DNA of 64,000 nucleotides from Streptococcus pluranimalium (GTDB taxonomy: Bacteria; Bacillota; Bacilli; Lactobacillales; Streptococcaceae), in the NCBI RefSeq assembly GCF_002953735.1, contig NZ_CP025536.1:998001-1062000 (forward strand), given 5' to 3'. This document shows positions 18,323 through 26,730 of the stretch, in pieces. Under the pieces are notes generated by a model. It saw nothing but the letters and a program-made list of their open reading frames with translations. It made no database searches and was not told the DNA's origin. Within the stretch, counting starts at the first letter, position 1. Each line of letters starts with the position of its first letter. The translations under genes and the position numbers were made by a program.

Positions 18323-19261
18323 ATGTCTTTAAAATCTCACTCTCTTCGTCTTATGGGAACAACCATTGATCTGCTGGTTGATAGCCCTATTGCAGAAATA
18401 TTAATTGACGATTGTGTGAATCTTTTACACCTATATAATAAAAGATTTAGTGCCAATGATGAGACCTCTGAGCTGATGACTGTTAATTTAAACGCAGGTA
18501 TCAAGCCCACTCAAGTAACCTCTGAGTTACTTGAATTAATATCTCTAGGTAAAGAGCATAGTCTGGCAGAACCAAGTCACCTTAATATTGCTATTGGTCC
18601 TCTTGTTAATGCTTGGAGGATCGGTTTTTCGGATGCTCATGTTCCAGAACATGCTACCATTGAAAATACATTATCTTTAATTGCCCCCCGCCAAATTATC
18701 ATAAATCCTGATGAGGAAACCGTATTTTTAGCTAAAAAAGGCATGCGTATTGATTTAGGAGCTATCGCTAAAGGTTATATCGCTGACCGCGTTATAGACT
18801 ATCTAAAACGTAAAAATGTTACTGCTGCTATGATTAATCTTGGTGGTAATGTCTTAACTTATGGCCCTAATCGAAACAGATCGGATAACAAATGGTATAT
18901 AGGTATTCAACATCCCGAACTAGAGCGTGGGAATAATGTTGGGATTATCAAAGTTGATAATCAATCAGTTGTCACTTCTGGTATTTATGAACGAAAGTTA
19001 GTTCACGATGGAAAAACCTATCATCATATTTTTGACCCACGTACTGGTTATCCTATTGAGACGGAAATGGCAAGCATAACTATTGTCGCTGATCTATCAG
19101 TAGATTGTGAAATATGGACAACTAGACTCTTTGGACTCCCTATCATTGAAGCTATGATGATTATTGAAAGAACTGTCGGTATTGAAGGAATAATTATCAC
19201 AAAAGATCATCGCATAGCCATCTCTCAAGGGTTAAGAAGTAAATATCAAAGCCTATATTAA
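18323..19261 (+). CDS. FAD:protein FMN transferase (ApbE family), cytosolic form
   Basis: ApbE enzymes move FMN from FAD onto a Thr or Ser of a target flavoprotein. The 312 residues show the family signatures: RLMGTTIDL at the N-terminus, RIDLGAIAKGYIADRVIDY near 152-170, INLGGNV near 184, and HHIFDPRTGYPIE near 235-247. Most ApbE proteins are exported lipoproteins; this one lacks a signal peptide and lipobox, so it should act in the cytosol. No flavoprotein partner with a flavinylation motif lies in the window. The ribosome site is weak, which suggests coupling to the tautomerase gene. Confidence 0.87.
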   Translation: MSLKSHSLRLMGTTIDLLVDSPIAEILIDDCVNLLHLYNKRFSANDETSELMTVNLNAGIKPTQVTSELLELISLGKEHSLAEPSHLNIAIGPLVNAWRIGFSDAHVPEHATIENTLSLIAPRQIIINPDEETVFLAKKGMRIDLGAIAKGYIADRVIDYLKRKNVTAAMINLGGNVLTYGPNRNRSDNKWYIGIQHPELERGNNVGIIKVDNQSVVTSGIYERKLVHDGKTYHHIFDPRTGYPIETEMASITIVADLSVDCEIWTTRLFGLPIIEAMMIIERTVGIEGIIITKDHRIAISQGLRSKYQSLY

Positions 19262-19296
19262 TACAAAAAGTTGGAGCAATCTCCAACTTTTTGTAT
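19262..19296. terminator. Bidirectional terminator between apbE and the ATP-cone gene
   Basis: A 15-bp stem (TACAAAAAGTTGGAG with CTCCAACTTTTTGTA) with a 4-base CAAT loop lies between the convergent stops. T-runs occur in the stem on both strands. Confidence 0.85.
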
Positions 19297-19635
19297 TTAC
19301 ATAATTTGCTCAAAATGAAGATGAACAATAACTTTATCATCGTAGCCATTACGTTCTAGATCGCGCTGCAAACGATATGAAATATAGTGCTCAGCAATAT
19401 TGATATACCCAGCATCCATCAGACGATTTTCTACTAATGATTGAATCATATTAATGGTTGGACGCTCGACTTGCGCTTCTTCCAAATCAAGTACAACTTT
19501 TTTAGTTACTTGAGCAAGATTCGCACGCCACGTATCATCGATAACATAAACCGTTTGAGCAGCTTTTACAATAGCTTGGTAGATTTTCTCTGGATCAAAG
19601 TCTACAACTTGTCCATCACGTTTAATAATTTGCAT
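19297..19635 (-). CDS. Stand-alone ATP-cone domain protein
   Basis: The 112-residue protein is nearly all ATP-cone: MQIIKRDGQVVDFDPEKIYQ at the start, then PTINMIQSLVENRLMDAGY near 60-80 and HYISYRLQRDLE. ATP-cones usually sit at the N-terminus of ribonucleotide reductases or in NrdR, where they sense ATP/dATP. No reductase or zinc-ribbon part is attached, and no nrd gene is adjacent. The gene has a near-consensus promoter and terminators on both sides, so it is a monocistron. It may be a free regulatory subunit for a reductase encoded elsewhere; this is inference. Confidence 0.75.
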   Translation of the reverse strand: MQIIKRDGQVVDFDPEKIYQAIVKAAQTVYVIDDTWRANLAQVTKKVVLDLEEAQVERPTINMIQSLVENRLMDAGYINIAEHYISYRLQRDLERNGYDDKVIVHLHFEQIM

Positions 19636-19674
19636 AAGAGGTCTCCTTTCAATGCATTTTCATTGCTTACATTA

Positions 19675-19703
19675 ATTATGCAAGGGATTTCATCTTTTGT
19701 CAA
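19675..19703 (-). promoter_or_regulatory. Promoter of the ATP-cone gene
   Basis: On the minus strand TTGACA (19698-19703) and CATAAT (19675-19680) are 17 bases apart, near-consensus, about 40 bases upstream of the start. GAAAGGAGACC is the ribosome site. Confidence 0.8.
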
Positions 19704-19728
19704 GTCAAATTATCGCAGAGAAAAAAAT

Positions 19729-19758
19729 AAACTCGAAGAATCTTATTTCTTCGAGTTT
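19729..19758. terminator. Terminator of nox
   Basis: AACTCGAAGAA and TTCTTCGAGTT pair around a 6-base loop just after the nox stop. On the minus strand the tail is TTTATTTTTTT. Confidence 0.85.
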
Positions 19759-19764
19759 TTATAA

Positions 19765-21132
19765 TTATTCTGCACCAAGAGCAGCCATTGTGATGTAGTT
19801 GTATGGCTTATTAAAGTGTGGTAAGAAGAAGATATCCATAAGTGAAAGTTCTTCGATTGTCACATGTTTCATGATTGCAAGTGAGAACATATGGATTCCC
19901 ATTGACATATCTTCACGTGATACCATTTGGCAACCAAGGACAACACGTGTGTCTTTATCGTAGACAATTTTGATAGCAACATCATGATTATCGTGTTTGA
20001 TAAATTCAGGTTTTTGTTTATCATTGAAAGATGCTACTGCAGCATTAAAGCCAGCTTCTTTTGCACGCACTTCAGTCAAACCAGTTGAAACCATGTTAAG
20101 TCCGAAGATTGAAATACCATTTGAACCTTGTACACCAACACCTTCAAGCTCATGACCAGCAAGGTTGTGAGCAGCAACAATACCTGTACGAACAGCATTT
20201 GAAGCCAAGGCAATGTAGCTATGATCATCGCGAGCATTATCATAGATAGTAGCACAGTCACCAATAGCATAAACATCTTTCATGCTAGTTTCTTGTTTTT
20301 TATCAACCAAGAAAGCACCATTACGGAAAGTTTCAAGTTCGCCGTTTCCAAGTGCTGTGTTAGGACGGAATCCTACACACATGATAACCATGTCAACATC
20401 AAAAGTTTCTTTATCAGTTACAAGACGTTCAACTTTTCCATCACCTTCTACAGCTTGCACAGCTTGACCGAGAGCAAGTTTAACACCATTTTCTTCAAGG
20501 TTTTGGTTCATCATTGCAGTAAAATCACGGTCATAGTATGCACCCATTACTGTTTCAGCGATATCAACAAGAACAACTTCTTTACCTTTACGTTTGAAGC
20601 TTTCAGCAAGTTCGACACCAATGTAACCACCACCAACAACTGCTACACGTTCGATACCAGGTTTTTCAAGGCGGTTAATAACATCTTCAGCATTTTGGTA
20701 AAGTTTAACAAATTGAAGGTTTTCAAGTGTTGCTTCAAAGTCTGTTGATCCCTCTTTGATTTCAACGCCTTTAATTGGCGGTACAATCGGTTGAGAACCA
20801 GTTGCTAAAAGCAATTTATCATAAGATTCAACATGTTCTTTACCATCAACAATCGCAGTTACTTCTTTTTTAGCGTAGTCAATGTGAGTAACAGGTGACT
20901 CCATGTATACTGTTGCACCCATGCTTTCCAATTCTTCTTTATCAGAATAGAAAAGACCTTCAGGACCATCAATTTGTTCACCAATCCATAAAGCCATTCC
21001 ACATCCTAAGAAGGAAATGTTTGAGTTTTGGTCAAATGTTACGATTTCATTTTCAGAACCGTAGTTTGACAACATTGTTTTAATAGCAGCTGTACCAGCG
21101 TGGTTGGTACCTACGACAACAATTTTAGACAT
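19765..21132 (-). CDS. nox: NADH oxidase, water-forming
   Basis: Nox reduces O2 to water with two NADH, regenerating NAD+ and removing oxygen in this catalase-negative group. The 455-residue flavoprotein has the N-terminal FAD loop [12 protein letters not shown], the redox Cys in [14 protein letters not shown] (about 38-51), an NADH-binding [11 protein letters not shown] near 166-176, and GDCATIYDN near 300. It belongs to the CoA-disulphide-reductase-like group. A single-gene unit with a strong extended -10 promoter carrying a Rex-like palindrome, which fits control by NADH/NAD+ ratio. Confidence 0.95.
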   Translation of the reverse strand: MSKIVVVGTNHAGTAAIKTMLSNYGSENEIVTFDQNSNISFLGCGMALWIGEQIDGPEGLFYSDKEELESMGATVYMESPVTHIDYAKKEVTAIVDGKEHVESYDKLLLATGSQPIVPPIKGVEIKEGSTDFEATLENLQFVKLYQNAEDVINRLEKPGIERVAVVGGGYIGVELAESFKRKGKEVVLVDIAETVMGAYYDRDFTAMMNQNLEENGVKLALGQAVQAVEGDGKVERLVTDKETFDVDMVIMCVGFRPNTALGNGELETFRNGAFLVDKKQETSMKDVYAIGDCATIYDNARDDHSYIALASNAVRTGIVAAHNLAGHELEGVGVQGSNGISIFGLNMVSTGLTEVRAKEAGFNAAVASFNDKQKPEFIKHDNHDVAIKIVYDKDTRVVLGCQMVSREDMSMGIHMFSLAIMKHVTIEELSLMDIFFLPHFNKPYNYITMAALGAE

Positions 21133-21159
21133 ATAAAAATCTCCAATATATTTTTTTAC

Positions 21160-21177
21160 TTGTTAAGTATAACACAT
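21160..21177 (-). promoter_or_regulatory. Rex-like operator on the nox -10 box
   Basis: Read on the plus strand, TTGTTAAGTATAACACAT contains a full TTGTTAA half-site and an imperfect second half; TGTTA and TAACA form inverted arms around AGTA. It covers the -10 of nox. The Rex consensus for this group is roughly TTGTKAAwwwwTTmACAA. The second half is degenerate, so the call is tentative. Confidence 0.4.
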
Positions 21178-21194
21178 ACAATAATAGACACCAA
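21166..21194 (-). promoter_or_regulatory. Promoter of nox
   Basis: TTGGTG (21189-21194) and TATACT (21166-21171) on the minus strand are 17 bases apart, with TG before the -10. The nox ATG follows about 33 bases downstream, after TTGGAG. Confidence 0.75.
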
Positions 21195-21308
21195 TTTTTT
21201 TGCTCATTAAATCACAAACCATAATATCTATATCTATGTTAACGTTTTCTATTTTATCAAAAATCGTATTTTTTGGCTAGTCTCCACTGTTAATATCACA
21301 GAAATATG

Positions 21309-21324
21309 AAAGTATCGATACTTT
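21309..21324. repeat. Perfect 16-bp palindrome in the nox-nup gap
   Basis: AAAGTATCGATACTTT is a perfect palindrome about 120 bases above the nox -35. It could be an operator for a dimeric regulator. Apart from this, the stretch 21195-21430 shows no open frame, promoter or repeat that I can support. Confidence 0.4.
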
Positions 21325-21430
21325 TTAATTCAATTTCTATACTAAATTTCATTGATTTTTGTTCTACTCTTTAGAAAACAACTTGACTTTCTAAGTATCT
21401 CATCATCATAATAATTTCAAAATAAAACAT

Positions 21431-21470
21431 AAGAAAAGAGCATCTCCAAAACTGGAAATGTTCTTTTCTT
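21431..21470 (-). terminator. Terminator of the cdd-bmpA-nup unit
   Basis: AGAAAAGAGCATCTCC and GGAAATGTTCTTTTCT form a long imperfect stem with an AAAACT loop, 43 bases past the last nup permease gene, with a T-rich tail on the minus strand. Confidence 0.75.
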
Positions 21471-21512
21471 ATAAATTATGAAACTAATGGATACTTAGCA
21501 TATCTGATATCA

Positions 21513-22469
21513 TTATTTTGATTTAATATAGTTTTTACCACCAGCTTTTGGTCCTACTGCTTGCCCAAAGAATGCTGCTAACACAATAATCGTTAACACA
21601 TAAGGTGCAATTTGTAGATACACAGTTGGAATTTTTGATAGGAAAGGTAACTGATTACCAATAACTGCTAAGCTTTGAGAAACTCCAAAGAAAAGACTAG
21701 ATAACATGGCTCCAACTGGATTCCATTTACCAAAAATCATAGCAGCCAAGGCAATAAAGCCAGGACCAAGAATAGTAGTTCCAGCAAAGTTAACTGAAAT
21801 AGATTGAGCATATACTGCTCCTCCCATTCCACCTAGGAAACCTGAAATCATAACTCCATAATATTTCATACGGTATACATTAATCCCTAAGGTATCAGCT
21901 GCTTGAGGATGTTCCCCAACTGAACGTAATCGAAGACCGAATTTTGTCTTATAGAGAATGTACCACGAGATGAATGAGATTAAAATAGCAACATAGGCAA
22001 CAAGGCTCGTTCCTTTGAAAAAGATATCACCAATAACAGGTATTTGAGCTAAGCCTGGAAAATCAAATTTACCAAATGCCTCAGCAATATTGTCCGTTTG
22101 CCCTTTTCCATAAAATACTTTTACAAGGAAAACTGCGAGAGCTGGTGCCATCAAATTAAGTACTGTACCGCTAACAATATGATCTGCGCGGAAATTAACA
22201 GTGGCAACGGCATGAATCAATGAGAATAAAATCCCAACAAGACCACCTACAAACGTCGCAACCCATGGCGTCGCATTTCCTAAAGTTTCTGAAAACCCCA
22301 AATTAAAAACGATTCCAGAGAAAGCACCCATAACCATGATACCTTCTAGACCGACATTGACAACACCAGAACGTTCTGAGAAGGTTCCACCAATACTTGT
22401 CAAGATGAGAGGTGTTGCATAAATCAACATAGAACTAACCAATAAGGATAAAATTGTCATTAAACTCAT
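21513..22469 (-). CDS. Nucleoside ABC transporter permease (NupQ-like)
   Basis: A very hydrophobic 318-residue permease of the branched-chain-amino-acid/ribose-type family, with about eight membrane segments. ERSGVVNVGLEGIMVMGAF near 32-50 and the EAA-like loop SVGEHPQAADTLGINVYRMKY near 182-202 place it with nucleoside permeases such as B. subtilis NupQ. It is the last gene of the unit, with a 2-base gap after its partner permease. Together with NupP-like, NupO-like and BmpA it imports purine and pyrimidine nucleosides. Substrate inferred from the adjacent cdd and BmpA family. Confidence 0.88.
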   Translation of the reverse strand: MSLMTILSLLVSSMLIYATPLILTSIGGTFSERSGVVNVGLEGIMVMGAFSGIVFNLGFSETLGNATPWVATFVGGLVGILFSLIHAVATVNFRADHIVSGTVLNLMAPALAVFLVKVFYGKGQTDNIAEAFGKFDFPGLAQIPVIGDIFFKGTSLVAYVAILISFISWYILYKTKFGLRLRSVGEHPQAADTLGINVYRMKYYGVMISGFLGGMGGAVYAQSISVNFAGTTILGPGFIALAAMIFGKWNPVGAMLSSLFFGVSQSLAVIGNQLPFLSKIPTVYLQIAPYVLTIIVLAAFFGQAVGPKAGGKNYIKSK

Positions 22470-22471
22470 TA

Positions 22472-23533
22472 TTAGTTACCACCTTTCATTTGTTTTTTGG
22501 GTTTGATAAATCGTTCAATAAGGTAATGAGCACCTACAAAGAAGATAATAGATGCCGTTACAACCTTAACAAGTTCTGGAGGAATACCCGCAATATTCAT
22601 CCCTGGTGCTCCTACATTAAGAACACCGAATAGGAAGGCCGCAAAAATAATGCCAATAGGATTATTTGACGCTAGAAGACTGACTGCCATCCCATCAAAA
22701 CCGATTGTTAGCGAAGTACTTTGAACATAGACGTTTTCAAAAGTTCCCAAACCTTCAACAACACCACCGAGTCCAGCCAATGCTCCTGAAATAATCATGG
22801 ACAAGATAATCGTACGTTTGGCAGACATTCCCGCATACTCACTAGCATTAGGATTCAAACCAACTGAGCGAATTTCAAAACCAAGTGTTGTCTTATTAAG
22901 CAAGAACCAAATAACAAGGACTGCTATAATAGCAAAGAAAATTCCAATGTTTAAACGTGAGTTATTTGTTAAAGCACCCAACCATTCTGATTGATAGGTA
23001 GCATTTTGACTAACATATATGGATGAGTCAGTTGTACGCATAATATCTTTTGAAAAGACGCGTTGTATAATAGCATTCCCACCAAAAAGAATAATATAAT
23101 TCATCATGATAGTGACAATAACTTCACTTGTTCCTAAAAACGCACGAAGAAAACCAGGAATAGCACCAACAATACCACCTGCAATAGCTGCGATAATGAC
23201 AGTCATGAAAATCATAAGAGGGCGAGGAAAATCTGGATTAGCAAGTGCAAACCATCCTGCAGCAATCCATCCTGCGTAAGCTTGTCCTGACAAACCGATA
23301 TTGAAAAATCCTGCTCTACTAGCGACAGTAAAACCAAGAGCGATAAGGATTAACGGACCCATTGCACGTAGGATTTCACCGATATTCTTAACACTTCCAA
23401 ATGCAATTTGGAACAAACCTTCATAACCCCAAATAGGATCATAACCAAAGACGAGCATAATAAGCGCGCCCAAAACAAGTCCCAAAATAACTGAAATAAT
23501 GGGAACCAAGATGTGTTGCATTCTTTTAGACAT
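22472..23533 (-). CDS. Nucleoside ABC transporter permease (NupP-like)
   Basis: A 353-residue membrane permease, partner of the next gene. ASRAGFFNIGLSGQAYAGWIAA near 90-111 and the cytoplasmic loop EIRSVGLNPNASEYAGMSAKR near 222-242 are family hallmarks. It starts inside the end of the ATPase gene (8-base overlap), implying coupled translation. About eight to ten membrane segments are predicted by eye. Confidence 0.88.
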   Translation of the reverse strand: MSKRMQHILVPIISVILGLVLGALIMLVFGYDPIWGYEGLFQIAFGSVKNIGEILRAMGPLILIALGFTVASRAGFFNIGLSGQAYAGWIAAGWFALANPDFPRPLMIFMTVIIAAIAGGIVGAIPGFLRAFLGTSEVIVTIMMNYIILFGGNAIIQRVFSKDIMRTTDSSIYVSQNATYQSEWLGALTNNSRLNIGIFFAIIAVLVIWFLLNKTTLGFEIRSVGLNPNASEYAGMSAKRTIILSMIISGALAGLGGVVEGLGTFENVYVQSTSLTIGFDGMAVSLLASNNPIGIIFAAFLFGVLNVGAPGMNIAGIPPELVKVVTASIIFFVGAHYLIERFIKPKKQMKGGN

Positions 23534-25058
23534 GAGTTTCCTCCTTCGCTACTGTCCCACCTGCCATCAAGATACCAAGTTCTTGTTTATTAGTATTTTC
23601 TGGAGTAACGATGCCTTGAATTTTACCATCATGAATAACGGCAATTCTATCAGAAAGATCCAATATTTCATCAAGTTCAAAACTGACCACTAGGACTGCT
23701 TTACCGTTAGTTCGCTCTTCAATGATACGTTTTCGAATATATTCAATAGCACCGACATCAAGTCCTCGAGTTGGCTGACTAACAATTAAAAGATCTGGAT
23801 TACGATCAATTTCACGAGCAATGATAGCTTTTTGTTGATTTCCTCCTGAGAACCCTTTGGCAGGAACTAATTCACTAGCACCACGGACATCAAATTCCGT
23901 CATCAATTTGCGAGCATACTCATTCATTTTATTATAGTTCAATACACCATTTTTGCTCAACGGTTCCTTGTAATAAGTCTGTAAAGCAACATTCTCAGCC
24001 AAGGTCATATCCAAAACCAAGCCATCTCTATGACGATCCTCAGGGATATGACCAACACTGAGTTCTGTAATCTTACGAGAAGACAATTTAGTTGCATCTT
24101 GCCCTTTAATCGTAATATGACCTGATTTTACCTTACGCAAACCAGCAATGGCTTGGATTAACTCACTTTGACCGTTACCATCAATACCAGCAATACCAAC
24201 AATCTCCCCTGCACGAACATCTAATGAGAGATCTTTTACAGCTGGGACACCACGATTTTCATCAACAACTAGATTTTTAATGGAGAGGATGACATCTCCT
24301 GGGACAGAAGCTACTTTCTCCGTTTTGAAAGAAACTGAACGACCAACCATCATTTCAGCCAATTCTTGTGATGTTGCATCGCCAACTTCTACTGTTTCAA
24401 TACTCTTTCCACGACGAATAACAGTTACTCGATCAGCTACCGCACGAATTTCGTCCAATTTATGAGTAATCAAGATAATTGATTTTCCTTCTTTGGTTAG
24501 GTTCTTCATGATTATCATAAATTCAGCAATCTCAGCAGGTGTTAACACAGCTGTCGGTTCATCAAAGATAAGAATATCAGCTCCGCGATACAAGGTTTTT
24601 AGGATTTCAACCCGCTGTTGAGCTCCTACAGAAATATCAGCAACTTTGGCTTTAGGATTAATAGCAAGACCATACTTTTCTGACAAGGCAACGATTTCTT
24701 CTTGAGCCTTTTTCATATCCAAAGCAATTCCAGAAGTTACTTCGTTTCCTAGAATAATATTTTCAGCAACAGTAAAGGCTTCAACAAGCATAAAGTGCTG
24801 GTGAACCATTCCAATACCAATTCGAGAAGATTTTGATGGTGAGTCAATAACTACAGATTGACCATTTACAACAATTTCTCCACTTGTAGGTTCTAAAAGA
24901 CCTGCCAACATATTCATCAATGTCGACTTGCCTGCCCCATTTTCCCCAAGAAGGGCATGGATTTCACCTTTTTGCAAATTCAAATTAATCTTATCATTTG
25001 CGACAAAATCACCAAAAATTTTGGTAATTTCTCTCATTTCAATGACATTCTGTGTCAT
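23526..25058 (-). CDS. Nucleoside ABC transporter ATPase (NupO-like, two NBDs)
   Basis: The 510-residue protein holds two fused ATPase domains, as in sugar/nucleoside importers. The first has Walker A GENGAGKST near 38-46, signature ISVGAQQR and Walker B ILIFDEPTAVLTP. The second has GIDGNGQSE in place of a full Walker A, FSGGNQQK and LLIVSQPTRGLD, where Ser-Gln replaces the usual Asp-Glu, so the second site is degenerate. This asymmetry is normal in the family. It is separated from bmpA by hairpins that may reduce its expression. Confidence 0.92.
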   Translation of the reverse strand: MTQNVIEMREITKIFGDFVANDKINLNLQKGEIHALLGENGAGKSTLMNMLAGLLEPTSGEIVVNGQSVVIDSPSKSSRIGIGMVHQHFMLVEAFTVAENIILGNEVTSGIALDMKKAQEEIVALSEKYGLAINPKAKVADISVGAQQRVEILKTLYRGADILIFDEPTAVLTPAEIAEFMIIMKNLTKEGKSIILITHKLDEIRAVADRVTVIRRGKSIETVEVGDATSQELAEMMVGRSVSFKTEKVASVPGDVILSIKNLVVDENRGVPAVKDLSLDVRAGEIVGIAGIDGNGQSELIQAIAGLRKVKSGHITIKGQDATKLSSRKITELSVGHIPEDRHRDGLVLDMTLAENVALQTYYKEPLSKNGVLNYNKMNEYARKLMTEFDVRGASELVPAKGFSGGNQQKAIIAREIDRNPDLLIVSQPTRGLDVGAIEYIRKRIIEERTNGKAVLVVSFELDEILDLSDRIAVIHDGKIQGIVTPENTNKQELGILMAGGTVAKEETHV

Positions 25059-25125
25059 AAGGAGTTTCCTTTCAATGGAAGTTATATTTCACTAAAATCC
25101 ACCAAACTAATGGTGATGGTCTTTA

Positions 25126-25185
25126 CTGAGATATAACATCTCAGTTCAAAAAAAGACAACCGACCAAGGTCGTCCTTTTTTTTGA
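25126..25185 (-). terminator. Hairpin pair between bmpA and nupO (partial terminator)
   Basis: CTGAGAT and ATCTCAG (25126-25144) form a perfect stem. Beside it, GACGACC and an imperfect GGTCGGTTGTC stem (about 25154-25178) is followed on the minus strand by TTTTTTT. Read from bmpA this looks like a leaky terminator that would let most transcripts stop after the binding-protein gene. Confidence 0.65.
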
Positions 25186-25200
25186 TTTTTGGTTTAAAAT

Positions 25201-26250
25201 TTATTTTTTAGGTACTTTTATCTCACCTGATTTAATTTGTTCTTTAGCTTTTTCGATTTCTTTTACAGTAGCCTCGTCAACGTTTGTTGTAGCGATATCT
25301 ACACCACCATCTTTAAGACCATAAACAGTCACATCCCCACCAGGGAACTTGTTGTCTTTAGCTTGTGTTGAAATGAGTTCAAGTGTTTTACCCACTTCCT
25401 TAAGAGTTGATGCTAGAACAAAGTTTGATTCTTTGCCATCTTTAGAAGTATATTTACCTTCGTCTTTTTGATCACGGTCAACACCGATAACCCATACTTT
25501 TTCAGATTCTGCTTTACCTTCGTTGAGTGATTTAGCTTCACTGAAAACCCCTACACCAGTTCCACCAGCAACTTGATAAACAATATCAGCACCACCTGCG
25601 TATTGAGCAGCTGCAATTGTTTTACCCTTAGCCGCGTCACCAAAAGATCCAGCATAATCAACTTTAATGTTAATTGAGTCGTCTACAGATTTAACACCAG
25701 CTTCAAAACCTTTTTCAAAACGTGTGATAACATCAGACTCCATACCACCTATAAAGCCAACCGTTTTAGTTTTTGTTGTTTTTGCAGCTGCAATACCAGC
25801 TAAGTAAGCCGCTTCATTATCAGCAAATGTTGCGCTGGCAACGTTATCTTTACCTTCAATCACATCGTCAATGATGACAAAATTTGTTTCGGGATTATCT
25901 TCGGCAGCTTTTTCAATCGCATCATGTAGAGCAAAACCAATACCGAAAACAAGTTGATAACCACTTGAGATAGCTGTATCTAGGTTATTAGCGTAGTCAG
26001 ATTCACTAGTTGATTGGAAATAATCGAATCCTTTACCTTTTTCCAAACCGTTATCTTTACCCCAAGCTTGAAGACCTTCCCAAGCTGATTGGTTAAATGA
26101 TTTGTCATCAACACCACCAGTATCAGTTACCATTGCAACTTTAAGACCAGCATCATCTTTATCTGACTTTGAACCACCACGATTTCCACAGGCAGCAAGA
26201 GTAAGAACAGCTACTGAAGCTAGACCAATACCAACAATCTTTTTGTTCAT
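25201..26250 (-). CDS. bmpA: BmpA-family nucleoside-binding lipoprotein
   Basis: The 349-residue precursor has a lipoprotein signal ending LTLAACG, with the lipidated Cys at residue 21. The mature part is a periplasmic-binding-protein fold of the PnrA/BmpA/TmpC family: VAMVTDTGGVDDKSFNQSAW near 39-58, GIGFALHDA near 103, and YQVAGGTGVGVF near 226. It captures nucleosides for the NupOPQ-like transporter. An AGGAGGG ribosome site precedes the ATG, stronger than those of the downstream genes, which fits excess of binding protein. Confidence 0.93.
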   Translation of the reverse strand: MNKKIVGIGLASVAVLTLAACGNRGGSKSDKDDAGLKVAMVTDTGGVDDKSFNQSAWEGLQAWGKDNGLEKGKGFDYFQSTSESDYANNLDTAISSGYQLVFGIGFALHDAIEKAAEDNPETNFVIIDDVIEGKDNVASATFADNEAAYLAGIAAAKTTKTKTVGFIGGMESDVITRFEKGFEAGVKSVDDSINIKVDYAGSFGDAAKGKTIAAAQYAGGADIVYQVAGGTGVGVFSEAKSLNEGKAESEKVWVIGVDRDQKDEGKYTSKDGKESNFVLASTLKEVGKTLELISTQAKDNKFPGGDVTVYGLKDGGVDIATTNVDEATVKEIEKAKEQIKSGEIKVPKK

Positions 26251-26313
26251 CTTAATGAACCCTCCTAAAAAAATATTGCAACAAGGTTGCGAGCTAATAA
26301 CCCAAAGGTTAAC

Positions 26314-26347
26314 AACAAACAGATTAGTTCAACAAACAGATTAGTTC
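26314..26347. repeat. 17-bp tandem duplication at the cdd 3' end
   Basis: AACAAACAGATTAGTTC occurs twice in direct succession (26314-26330 and 26331-26347). The second copy contains the cdd stop codon and its last codons; the first lies in the cdd-bmpA gap. It looks like a recent slippage duplication that leaves the protein unchanged. Confidence 0.85.
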
Positions 26348-26730
26348 AAATCTGTAAAAGAGTACGGAAGTAACTCTTCGACTGTCATCTCGACTGTCTT
26401 ACCATTTTGTGAAATTAAAATAACTTTAGAGGTTGACTCAAAAAATTCAACCATAACTTGTCGGCAAGCACCACAAGGAGAAACTGGTTCTTCTGTTTCA
26501 CCATAAACTGCTATTGCTTCCAGTTCACGATATCCTTCGGAAACCGCCTTAAAAATAGCCGTTCGCTCTCCACAATTACACAAGCCAAAACTAATATTTT
26601 CAATATTACATCCTTGGAATACCTGACCAGACTTGGTTAGAACTGCAGCTCCAATCGGAAAATGTGAATAAGGGACATAAGCATTTTTGCTTGCTTCTAT
26701 AGCTAAAGTAATAAGGTCAGTAGTATTCAT
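26341..26730 (-). CDS. cdd: Cytidine deaminase
   Basis: Cdd deaminates cytidine and deoxycytidine to uridine forms in pyrimidine salvage. The 129-residue tetramer-type enzyme has the substrate motif FQGCNIENISFGL near 33-45, zinc ligand Cys plus catalytic Glu in CNCGERTAIF (the family more often has CAER), and the second zinc pair PCGACRQVMVEF near 87-98. It is first in the unit with bmpA and the nup genes. In related genomes deoC or pdp often precede it; neither is present here. Confidence 0.95.
   Translation of the reverse strand: MNTTDLITLAIEASKNAYVPYSHFPIGAAVLTKSGQVFQGCNIENISFGLCNCGERTAIFKAVSEGYRELEAIAVYGETEEPVSPCGACRQVMVEFFESTSKVILISQNGKTVEMTVEELLPYSFTDLN

Noticed and set aside
20221..20748. 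Open frame of 175 codons on the plus strand within nox
   Set aside because: Antisense to a firmly identified gene, with low-complexity composition typical of the opposite strand.
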